Of a stretch of DNA of 64,000 nt, positions 55,034-64,000 are shown piece by piece (positions within the stretch are counted from its first letter, which is position 1; every line of letters starts with the position of its first letter). The notes under the pieces are model-generated. The model did no database searches and was not told where the DNA came from. It saw only the letters and a program-made list of their open reading frames with translations. A program made the position numbers and the translations under genes. Location of the stretch: assembly GCA_933822405.4 (NCBI GenBank), contig CAKOGP040001869.1:1-64000 (forward strand). The letters are read 5' to 3'. Source of the DNA: Cylindrotheca closterium. Taxonomy: Eukaryota > Bacillariophyta > Bacillariophyceae > Bacillariales > Bacillariaceae.

Positions 55034-57263
55034 ATGTCAACTTATTGTGAGTTTGAGGATATTTGTGGAAAGCGAGGGCGTCCGCCATTGAACTCCAAGG
55101 ATGAGGAAGTCATGGTGCAGTCCTTCTTTCAACCCTTTGGGCAATCTTCTCGTGATGATCAATCTGGACGCTTCAGTCAGAGAGGAGATTTGGAAAGAGG
55201 GCCATCAGGAGGATCAGCCAGGTCAGGAGCTCATTATCCAGACAATCAAGAACTCTTGGATTATGATTACCCTTCTGTTCCAGTGCAAAAGGTGACAATC
55301 ATGACCGAGGATGCTGCCGATATCGATCCAAGACCAATGTCGCGCAAGGCTTCGTCTCGTTTCCACCCGTCTCCTCCGCGATCGCGTTCCGCACCTCAGT
55401 CGGACAAACAGCCTTTTGACGTTCCCACCAACATTCAAATCACCACCAATCCTCGAAATCATGCAACGATGTACCAGAACAATAGTAACAACAATCAAGT
55501 GCCGCCACAATCAGCACAACGAGGTCCTCAACGCTATCGTGGTGGTGGTGGTGGTGGTAGACAGGAAGAAGAATCCACCATTTTTGGAGAGGACATGAAA
55601 TCAGCCAATACCATGCTAGACGAAGCTGATTTGCGAACTCCACCGAGAACCCGCAATGCCAACATGCGTCAACAGCACCCCCAACGTTCGCCCCACCACC
55701 GAGAACCTCATATCGACTACAGTAACGAGGACGATTCGGCCATGTTGGGAGGATTGCAATTCGTTTCGGAAACTGGAACTGTGAAACCACTCTTTCCTAT
55801 TACCGAATCCTCCCAGCAGTCTCAACAATCCATGTACTCGTATTCGGTGGAATCGGCAAGCCATCGATCGAGTCCAACGCCTATGGAGGATTTACCATTG
55901 GATGAATACAATGTGACTCTGGCCATGGACGATTATTCCAAGTCTTCCAGTCCATCTAGAGGATTTGGAGGCAATGTGAGGCATCGACTCCCTTCCCAGA
56001 AAAGGGCTTCCAATTTTGCAGTTTTGGAGCGTCGCCGCAGCCGCTGTTTGAGAGGATTTGGTATCGTGACGATTCTTTTGGCAATTGGTATTGGTGTCTT
56101 TGCCTATATGGAAATTGTTGATGGACAACAGAATGTGACAAGAACGGGTAGTGGATCAGGCTCGGATCCATCTCAAGCTGGCAAATCGCAAGGTGGACCA
56201 AAACCAAACAACCCCGGACCATCTGTGCCATCCGAGCCATCCGTGCCTAACCGTCCTCCAGAGGAAGTGGAGGAATTGAAAGCAAGTGAGGCATACAACA
56301 TCTTGGGTCCTCAAGTGGAGAACCCTGCCTTGCTCTTGGATCCCGAGACTGCACAAGGCAAGGCCTTTGATCGAATATTCCAGGAAACAACTGCGGCGCG
56401 AGAAGACTCGGGAGACGGTGCTGGAAGATATCTCGAAGAGTTAGCAGAACTGGAAGATTTGGAACCTATGGAAGATGGACGTCAACTACAAACCGAGTTT
56501 AGAGAATATCGCATTACCCAGCGATTTGCGCTCATGGTTCTGTACTTTTCGACTGGTGGGGAAAGTTCTTGGCTGAACAACATGGGATGGGAAGTCTTTG
56601 AACGCAACGAGTGTGAATGGCATGGAGTGGAATGCTTCAATCGCAACCGGATAGCGACCAACGTGACTTTGTGTAAGTTTTTGATTTTGACAATGAGGTG
56701 CATACCGCTTGACGGCAAGGACGACTCACTGACATCGATTTTCTCGTCGTTCTTCAATTCAATTCGCAGCACAAAATGGACTGGCGGGAGAGTTGCCTTC
56801 AGAGCTTTGTTTGCTCAAGGAAGTGGAGTACTTAGTCCTAGACCAGAACGCCCTCTCGGGTGATGTGCCAGAATGCATTGCAAAGATGAAGATGTTAAAG
56901 GACATTGATCTTCATCAAAATGACTTCAACAGTGTACTTCCCAATGAATTCTTCTTGTCTGATTCCTTGCAAACCATGGATTTCTCGCTAAACCAATTTA
57001 TAGGTGTGATTGAGGTTCCTTCGGTAGACACGGGCAAGAAGGGCTTTCGATCCTTTGGTGGCTTCAAGACCATCAAGCTAAATGACAATAAGTTGTCGGG
57101 TCAAATTGATGATGCGTTCATGTTCTTTACGGGTTTGGAACGATTGACGCTGCACAACAACAATCTAGTGGGGGGAATTGATGTCATGTGCGTACATCCA
57201 TTGCGAGAGTTTACTGCGGATTGTACAAAGGTGACTTGCACGTGCTGTTCGAAATGCTACTAG
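55034..57263 (+). CDS. LRR receptor-like membrane protein, no kinase
   Basis: Two exons, 55034-56672 and 56770-57263 (97-bp intron, phase 1), give 710 residues. The first 335 residues are disordered, Pro/Ser/Gln-rich and presumably cytosolic; one membrane helix follows at about residues 338-360 (FGIVTILLAIGIGVFAYMEI), then a Gly/Pro/Ser linker. The outer part has the cap motif LMVLYFSTGGESSWLNNMGW and CEWHGVECFNR, then plant-type LRRs: LAGELPSELCLLKEVEYLVL, LSGDVPECIAKMKMLKDIDL, KLSGQIDDAFMFFTGLERLT. It ends with a Cys-rich CTKVTCTCCSKCY. Diatom genomes carry many such proteins. Type II topology (N in) is inferred from lack of a signal peptide. Ligand unknown. Confidence 0.87.
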
Positions 57264-57431
57264 TCATGTGGCCGCAATTGATTTTGTTGCGGGTCGGGGC
57301 GAAGATCAATATATACTGTGACGGTTTAGTGGGGATCCATGTGGGTGTAATAATTTGGGTTAACAATAATTATATTATAAGTATGCTTAGGAAACAATCG
57401 CATATCTATCATTAGATTAGAGACAGGAAGT

Positions 57432-58736
57432 TTAGCCAAGATCGTCAACGTGGCAAACGGTATTCTTAGTGGCTTCTTTCCACTGCTCCACATCCTTTGC
57501 GAAGGTTTGACTAACAATCAATGGGAAAGCAACGGTGGCTTCCATCGTTACTTTGACTGGTTTTGCTGTAATGCGAATCTTTCCCCAACTAATGGCTTCG
57601 TCGGGCGAAGCCCCGCTGTCGCTACCATCAAATTCAGATCCCGTGTTGATGTAGACTGAATAGTCGGCACCATTGCGCATCAAGTTAGCATTGCAGGTAT
57701 GGTGCTTCACCAAACCACCACCCAAAATGATTTGCCCCGTGGCATGACTTCGGACGGCCAAGTCGTTGATGCGGCGAATGTCTTCATTGATATCCAAAAC
57801 AAAGCCGGGTCTTTTGTACGATTGGAAGTACAACATGTCCCCAACGCTTCCGTCTGTCAAGGCAGGACACAGGACAGGAATGTCATTTGTGGCAGCCCAG
57901 TATAGGACACTCTCCTCGTTGTTGATCTCCTTGCCCATGCGATGGATGATCTTGGAGGGGGTCCAGACAAACTTTTCAAGGGTTGACTTGTCGTCCTTGT
58001 CGCGGGAGGCAAACTCCATGGCCCATTTGGCCCACTGTTCGTCTTGTTCGTCGTGCATCTTATCAAGCAGAGGGCTGCACCAATCTTCGAACTCACAATA
58101 GTTCTTGTTGGGGACTAGTAGGTTTCCAATGCGGTTGATTCCCTTTTTTCGCAACTCTCTTCCATTAAGCTTGAAATCCCCCATGAAAGTAGGTTGGAAA
58201 CACTTCATGATATCTTCTTCAACCCCCCCTGCCGTGGTAACGATGCAATCGACCATTTTGTGTTGGACCAAGAATCGAAGGACTTCCCGTTGTCCCGAAG
58301 AAATCTGGTTAGAGGTATAGGCTAGAAAGATCCTAGCTCGGATACGCTCACGCAATTCCTTTGGCTTTAGCGCTGGGTCGTCACCTTCCTTCCATTTCAC
58401 ATCACTGAGTCTCCATTTTCTCATTTCATGGATTTGATCAACCGCCAACCCCAAGTTGGTAGCCTGGAATCCAGTTGTCTTGAATGATTCCATAATTGCC
58501 GTCAACATATTTTCCGATGACAAGTTGTTGAATTCAACACCCTTACATTTCGGAGTCGATTCCGGCAGGGATTCGCTCTCTCCTAGAACAGCGGAAGCCG
58601 AGACGGATGGAATGTGAGGATTAGCAGAGACGGCATTATTGTTGTCTAAGGGCTTTGCTTCCAAGATTTTTGTGTTGTTTGCATCTGGCGCAATATCACT
58701 GATGGTGGTTCCTGTGTTAACTCCAATATCACTCAT
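57432..58736 (-). CDS. DHS: Deoxyhypusine synthase
   Basis: NAD-dependent enzyme that transfers the aminobutyl group of spermidine to a lysine of eIF5A, the first step to hypusine. 434 residues from ATG 58736 (MSDIGVNTGTT); the open frame runs on to 58988 without another ATG. After about 70 extra N-terminal residues the enzyme begins near FKTTGFQATNLGLAVDQI. Motifs: VDCIVTTAGGVEEDIMKCF, FMGDFKLNGRELRKKGINRI, NEESVLYWAATNDIPVLCPA, TDGSVGDMLYF, GGGLVKHHTCNANLMRNGAD, and SGASPDEAISWGKI with the catalytic Lys. All active-site blocks are intact. Intronless. Cytosolic by family. Confidence 0.96.
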   Translation of the reverse strand: MSDIGVNTGTTISDIAPDANNTKILEAKPLDNNNAVSANPHIPSVSASAVLGESESLPESTPKCKGVEFNNLSSENMLTAIMESFKTTGFQATNLGLAVDQIHEMRKWRLSDVKWKEGDDPALKPKELRERIRARIFLAYTSNQISSGQREVLRFLVQHKMVDCIVTTAGGVEEDIMKCFQPTFMGDFKLNGRELRKKGINRIGNLLVPNKNYCEFEDWCSPLLDKMHDEQDEQWAKWAMEFASRDKDDKSTLEKFVWTPSKIIHRMGKEINNEESVLYWAATNDIPVLCPALTDGSVGDMLYFQSYKRPGFVLDINEDIRRINDLAVRSHATGQIILGGGLVKHHTCNANLMRNGADYSVYINTGSEFDGSDSGASPDEAISWGKIRITAKPVKVTMEATVAFPLIVSQTFAKDVEQWKEATKNTVCHVDDLG

Positions 58737-59065
58737 ACTGGTATGGTCGTTGCACTTAAGTTTGCACCTATTTTTTCTGTCTTGTTTTGACTTTCTTTTG
58801 GGTTGATTACTCTTGGATGAAGGGCAGTTTTTGTGAGTCCCATCATCACTCCGGTTGAAGCAAGACTCTTGGTTGAAGGACAGAGTTGGTTGAAGTACAG
58901 ACCAACGTCTGTTGGCAAATCTTGAAACTGTCCGCGCGACCAACAAATCGCTAATTGGAACGATTTTTGCGAGGATCTGCTTCCACAAAAAGCTCGTTCC
59001 ACTCTAGGTAACCACATTAACCACATTATCCATCCATCCAGACACCAAAGTGTTTATCATTGACC

Positions 59066-59536
59066 ATGTTCAACCTATCTGTAAACATCAGCTGTGAAGA
59101 TTCCATTGAAGTGGTGCTGCAACCATTTGAGAAACAATTCAGTCCTCCCAGCGAATCGGACAAGAGTCGTTTCGATGGCTTGCTGCAATCATCGGTCAAT
59201 ATTCGTCAAAAGCGAAGATCGTCTTTCCACTTTGACGATGTAGATGAAGACATTAAATGTAATACAAAGTTGTCGAGTTTGGAAAGTACCAAGAAGCAGA
59301 TGGCTGCGATTGATCAGAAGATCCAATCGCTGTTGAAGAAGTACAACAAGAAACCAGCACAGAGTGATGGCAACTCCCTCAAATCTGCTTCTACCACTTC
59401 GACTTTGGATTGTGATAGTTTGTCCTCTACCAGTTCCTCTTTTGGTGACGACGAAACTCCATGCGCTAAATATCAAGAACGTAAATTCGCTGGGATTCCA
59501 CGAAGACTAGAGATCCCGGCTTCCATTGCAGCCTAA
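59066..59536 (+). CDS. Small unknown protein
   Basis: 156 residues from ATG 59066 (MFNLSVNISCEDSIEVVLQP). Composition is Ser/Lys/Asp-rich with a short central coiled coil (SSLESTKKQMAAIDQKIQSL, LKKYNKK) and a Ser/Thr stretch; it ends KFAGIPRRLEIPASIAA. No signal, membrane or enzyme motif. Head-to-head with deoxyhypusine synthase. I do not recognise it. Confidence 0.6.
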   Translation: MFNLSVNISCEDSIEVVLQPFEKQFSPPSESDKSRFDGLLQSSVNIRQKRRSSFHFDDVDEDIKCNTKLSSLESTKKQMAAIDQKIQSLLKKYNKKPAQSDGNSLKSASTTSTLDCDSLSSTSSSFGDDETPCAKYQERKFAGIPRRLEIPASIAA

Positions 59537-59979
59537 CCAATTGGGGTGGTAAGAAGTCTGCGATTCCTTGAAATCAAATAGAGGAACCTGTCAGTCGTCC
59601 TCCAGGACAAAAGAGTGGGGCACCTACGCTTCTGGCGTTTGGAAAACAATACAGGGGTCGTTCACATAAATACTTTAGGGAAGAAAGAAATAGAAATGTT
59701 GTTTCACTATTGATTTTTTCATAGTACTATCCGGTAGGAACTTGAACCAGGATTTTAGGTCTCTTCCTGCCTACTTTTGCAGAGGACGCCCTTGACTTGT
59801 GCGATAGAATTCGAAGATAACCATCTGGCGGATTCTTGAAATGGCTGTTTCCTCCCTGAATTCTTTCAAGAGGTGGTTGGATCCTCGGTGTCCATTCGTT
59901 CAATTTATGGTGAGCCTTGGCCGAATTTCTCATCAACTGATGATGGAGGAGTTTCCCAATTCTATCACCCTCCATCGTT
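59537..59979. other. Convergent intergenic region
   Basis: 443 bp between two gene ends; no gene seen. Confidence 0.5.
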
Positions 59980-61579
59980 TCACTCTCCATCGTTTGGGTT
60001 GGGAATTGCATCGCAGTCAGGATGAGGCGTCTCAGCACCTGGCATTTCCTTCAGTTCCTTTTCAAGATTCTTGTCCCGTCCCACTTCTATACGAGCTTGT
60101 TTGTATCCTCCCATGAGAAGATAACAAATAAGTGAAAGAATGAAGTAAGCATCCAATGATGCCAGCCCAACTCGTTGCGAAACACCTGCTTCATTAATGG
60201 CAGTGTATACCAATGGTGGAACCCAAGACAGGCACTGACCACTGAACAAGAAGAATCCCATCAGTTCGGCATCCTGTCCTTCCGGGATGATAAGAGCTGC
60301 CAGTGTCCTATCAATGGTCCATTTCCATCCCATGCCCATTCCCCAGAAAAAGGCAATCGCATAAGTTTGTGCGAATTGTTTGGGGCGCACAATCAAGATG
60401 GCGAACAGTGCAGTAGCCACAATCAGTAGCAAGAGTGCAAAGATGGAACTTTTAATCGGGTCAAATTTCTCTGTAGTATACTTCGACAGAAAGGCACCAG
60501 GAGTACATCCAATGAGAATAACAATTAGCGAAATGCCATTCTCCAATGCCGAGAATTGCAACACATCCGTATTGTAGGTAATCGCAATGGTCGCAAGTGC
60601 ATTGATTCCGGAATCGGACATTGCAATCGCTAGATAGAACCACTTCAAGCCTCGATAGTTGCCGGCAATTTTCTTACCCGTTCGATACAATTGTACAAAG
60701 CCAGCCGACCACAAGAAGGCATCTTCCGGTAGAGGGTGCATTGGTTCTCGTCGCTTGAAGAGCCGACCCCAGGCCAATGGCAACAAAGTGGCATTCACTA
60801 CGAAGGCCATAGACATGGCGACCTGAGACGTAACCAAATCATTGTCTGCATATCCAATAACGGTCGTAATGGCAATGGTGACAATCAAAAACGCCACACC
60901 AAAGGAAAAGAAGACAACAGTGTATCGTTTGTTGTACTCGTTCAAAATCAATTCATCATCCGTCAGCTCGGGGAGGTAAGCATGGCTCAACGCAGTTTGC
61001 GCCCAACCGACAAAGGAGGATATTACTTGTAATATCGCCATGACAATAAAATTGTCTTCGTTCATGAATATTTGTGGAAAGATGCAAAGGCAGATGATTG
61101 CTGAGGTGATTTGTCCGAACAATAATCGATGTCTTGTATAGTCAACCATGGCTCCCATGAGCGGCAAAAATAGGGCAGAGGCTACACCAATAATCATGGT
61201 ATAAGTGGTAAGAAGTGATGATGGTTTGATACCCAGTACTCGCCCTTCACATTCTGGTATGACAATGCTCCCTTCAAGGGGCTCCGTGGCGCACCCCAAG
61301 CTTTCTTTGGCCAGTCGCAGCAAGGCCGTGGCGAAAAATGCACCAGCTCCTAGAAAGGATACATTTCTAGCAATTCCGTCAAACATCCATGCGAGTGCCT
61401 ATATCCATGGAATAAGTGAGAAGGTGACAACAAACAAAAGAACTGTTTCAAAAATGTCGAATTGTTTGGCTCACCTCTTGATTACCATCGTACCAAGGTT
61501 TCCCTCGCCACTTTGGATACCATCGTGGTAAATCAGGTGCGGCTATATTTAATTGTTCTTGTGTGTCTTGCTTCGTCAT
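59980..61579 (-). CDS. MFS transporter, ATG22/UMF1-like
   Basis: Exons 61579-61475 and 61398-59980, joined in phase 0 by a 76-bp GT-AG intron, give 507 residues. The cytosolic N-terminus (KQDTQEQLNIAAPDLPRWYP) leads into about 11-12 membrane helices. Helix text such as LLTTYTMIIGVASALFLPLM-GAMVDYTRHRLLF (the MFS loop 2-3 pattern), FVGWAQTALSHAYLPELTDD and MGMGWKWTIDRTLAALIIPE fits the ATG22 vacuolar effluxer/UMF1 group better than sugar porters. Yeast ATG22 exports amino acids from the vacuole. The tail is charged and cytosolic. Substrate not readable; subfamily call moderate. Confidence 0.75.
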
Positions 61580-61909
61580 CGGTAGATGAGTGCTTGGTCT
61601 GTTGTCCAAACTACAATATGCAACAAAGTTATAGTAGCTTGAGTGGAACGGAAGTTGAAAGTCCAAGAAAGAAAAGTGAAAAGCTTTCACGGGAATGGAC
61701 ACTTGTGAGTCGTGGGCAAACCATCAACCACTCGAAGGATTCGACCCCTTTTCAAACCTTGCGTCATCCGCCGCTGGACCAGAATCGAATCCGCAGAGTT
61801 CGAGGGAATCAATCAGATCTGGGAAAAATGCCAAACGATTGCATTTGAACAACAATCCGTTGCAGGAGCCTTGGAGTCGGTCTGTCTGGATATTAAAACG
61901 TAGACGACG
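61580..61909. other. Divergent intergenic region
   Basis: 330 bp between the transporter and SEC31 start codons; no gene seen. Confidence 0.5.
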
Positions 61910-64000
61910 ATGACTAAGATAACTGAAATAGAAGGCAAAAGCGCCGTTGCTGCTTGGAGCCCGATTCAGAGCTGCTCAGATGTGATTGCAATAGGCACAA
62001 AGGTATGTTTCAAGATTTTCTCATTGGAAATGACCCAGGAGGTGCTACGGCTCATACAATTGAATTGAATATCAACTAATGATAACCCTCCTTTAGGACT
62101 CTGGTGGTATAGGATTTGAAGATAATGGGAGTGCATTGGACTTGTATGATCTTGATCTATCCAATGGGGATGAACCACGACTTCTGGGGTCGGTCAAGAC
62201 TGAGGCTCGTTTCTCCAGCGTTTGTTGGTCTCCAGAAACTCTGGGAGGAAAGTATCCAATGGGACTACTGACAGGAGGGATGGAAAATGGAGTTATTCAT
62301 GTATGGAATCCAAAGGCCATTATGAAGAATCAACAGTCCCTCATTCGAACGATCAAGGGGCACGCTACTGGACCGGTCAAAGCCTTGCAATTCAATCCAC
62401 TGAACCTGAGTCAATTGGCGACTGGTGGAAGCGATGGAAAAGTACTCATTGTAAACTTGGATAAGGAAGATGAAGTCTTTATGCCTTGTGAGTCCACACA
62501 ACAAAATGCTCAGATTACTGCCGTTGCCTGGAATACGCAAGTCTCTCATATCGTGGCGAGTGCTGCTGCTGATGGTACCGTTTCGGTTTGGGACTTGAAG
62601 AGCAAAAAGTCATGGTGTAATTTGCGTTGTGAGTCAGCCGGTAAAGCTGTCGCAGATCTGGCATGGAATCCTAGCGAAGGGTTGCATCTTTTGACTGCTT
62701 CAGCGGATGACAACAACCCAGTTATTAAGCTCTGGGATCTCCGATCGTCTACCAGTATGCCCCTGACAACGTTGACAGGCCATTCACAAGGAATTCTAAG
62801 CATGGCTTGGTGTCCGCATGACGAGCACTTGCTCCTATCGTAAGTTTTGTTTGTATACGCTAACCATGACAACAAGAGATTCGTACTCATTTGTTTTTGT
62901 GGTTCTGTTGCAGCTGTGGAAAGGATAATCGCACCATATTGTGGGACCTTTTCACGCTCACACCAATCGGAGAAGTACCAATTGACGAAGTTGACCACCA
63001 AACTGACACAAACTCGAACAGCCAGGAAATGTTTGCTGCAGGAGGACTCGCCTCGAATCATCAGAGACGATATGATGTACAATGGTCCCCCATCAAACGA
63101 GGAGTTACCCTGACATGCTCGCTAGATCGTAAGGTACAAGCGCATTCGATTCTTGGGCTATCATCTAGTTCCGCTCGTCCACCAAAATGGATGCGACCGA
63201 GTAGTAGTGTTTCCTTTGGGTTTGGAGGATCCTTGGTTTCGTGCGGATCGACAGATCGCTACATTCGAATGAGCACTGTTGTCGAAGAAGAAAGCTTTGC
63301 CAAGCTTTCAGCTGAGTTTGAATCGGTTTTGCAAACGACTAATGTTGCAGAGTATTGCTACGAACGAGCCACAAAGACGAAGGTTACCTCAGAGGCAGAG
63401 TTGTGGGCCTTTATGCAGATAATCTTCGATCCAAACTCAAGGCAGCAACTTTTGGGTATGCTTGGTTTTGATCCGGAAATGATTGCCAGCAAAGCAAACG
63501 CTTATGCGGAAGATAACCTGACCAATGGCATTGAGAAGTTGGCTGTTGACGACAAGCCAGCTGGTCCAATGACAAAGACGACCGAGCAAATGGTGAAGCA
63601 AGCAATCATGGTTGGAAACTTTGATGCCGCGGTCGAATGCTGTTTCCGAATGGGACACGCGGCTGATGCTTTGTTGCTGGCATCATACGGAGGCGGAGAT
63701 CTCTGGACCAAGACGCAGCAACGATACTTTGAGGCACAAGTCGAAAAGCGCAACTTTTTGCCTTTAGTTAGTGCGGTATTCGGGGATGGATTGGCTGACT
63801 TGGTGCAAAAGTCAGATCCCGAAGATTGGAAGGAGACCCTTGCAATCATTTTGACATATGCCAAGACAGAAGAGTATCATGTTCTCTGTGACGCTTTGGG
63901 TGATCTATTGGAGCAGTATGGAGACGACCGACATGCCTCGCTTTGCTTCATGTGTTCCATGAATCTAGGTAAAGTTGGAAAGTACTGGAGACAGCAGCTC
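61910..64000 (+). CDS. SEC31: SEC31, COPII outer-coat protein (partial)
   Basis: Outer cage subunit of COPII vesicles leaving the ER. Three exons seen, 61910-62002, 62097-62839 and 62914 to the window end, with 94- and 74-bp GT-AG introns; the 3' part lies outside. The N-terminal beta-propeller has MTKITEIEGKSAVAAWSPIQ, FSSVCWSPETLGGKYPMGLL, GGMENGVIHVWNPKAI, LNLSQLATGGSDGKVLIVNL, HIVASAAADGTVSVWDLKSK, LLTASADDNNPVIKLWDLRS and CGKDNRTILWDLFT, spliced across S-CGKDN. The alpha-solenoid begins after the propeller (KQAIMVGNFDAAVECCFRMG, ADALLLASYGGGDLW). 623 residues are visible; whole SEC31 proteins exceed 1,000. Confidence 0.95.

Noticed and set aside
59727..59765. GGTTCAAG word on the minus strand, like a tRNA B box
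   Set aside because: No acceptor, D or anticodon stems can be paired round it.

Overview
The window looks like nuclear DNA of a diatom, most likely a pennate one. It holds about 31 well-supported protein-coding genes on both strands, cut by short introns (62 to 297 bp, nearly all GT-AG, phases 0, 1 and 2). Ancient eukaryotic families (histone H4, HDAC, SEC31, AP-3 mu, MMS19, deoxyhypusine synthase) sit beside proteins of the disordered, serine/acidic-rich kind common in diatoms and a receptor-like LRR membrane protein. I see no bacterial operons, rRNA, convincing tRNA, CRISPR, transposase, integrase or viral gene. The species call is an inference from style, not from a marker gene.

Layout. 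0.8-6.7 kb: a DDX55/SPB4-type RNA helicase and a mitochondrial AIM24-like protein on the minus strand, then AP-3 subunit mu on plus. 6.9-20 kb: a C2-like unknown, RNase H2 subunit A, a small mitochondrial EF-hand-like protein, an orphan 141-residue protein, an inward-rectifier-type K+ channel with an unusual glycine-rich insert, a HAD hydrolase, and two convergent C2-like proteins. 21-30 kb: histone H4, a long coiled-coil protein, an SMUBP2-type helicase with a plastid-like leader, and a single-pass membrane protein. 30.5-41.6 kb: an EXO84-like exocyst subunit, a tiny membrane protein, a GDPD-like protein, CIAPIN1/DRE2, a large unknown and a tandem AAA ATPase. 41.6-54 kb (all minus): MMS19, a KA1-like/helical protein, class I HDAC, an S1-domain protein and a PH-domain protein. 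55-64 kb: LRR membrane protein, deoxyhypusine synthase, a small unknown, an ATG22-like MFS transporter, and SEC31, which runs off the window end.

Functional themes: membrane traffic (AP-3 mu, EXO84, SEC31, the PH protein), RNA and chromatin (SPB4, H4, HDAC, RNase H2A, S1 protein, SMUBP2-like helicase), and cytosolic Fe-S assembly (DRE2 and MMS19 about 6 kb apart). These are neighbours, not operons; most pairs are divergent or convergent.

The most unusual items are a trio of related, unnamed C2-like proteins, the K+ channel whose cytoplasmic domain is split by a GIG/VGKG repeat, and a recurring set of TAC...GTA palindromes (TACCGGTA, TACTGTACAGTA and similar) in intergenic DNA, mostly near gene starts. 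Splice sites were placed by eye and checked by reading frame and family conservation; no similarity search could be run.
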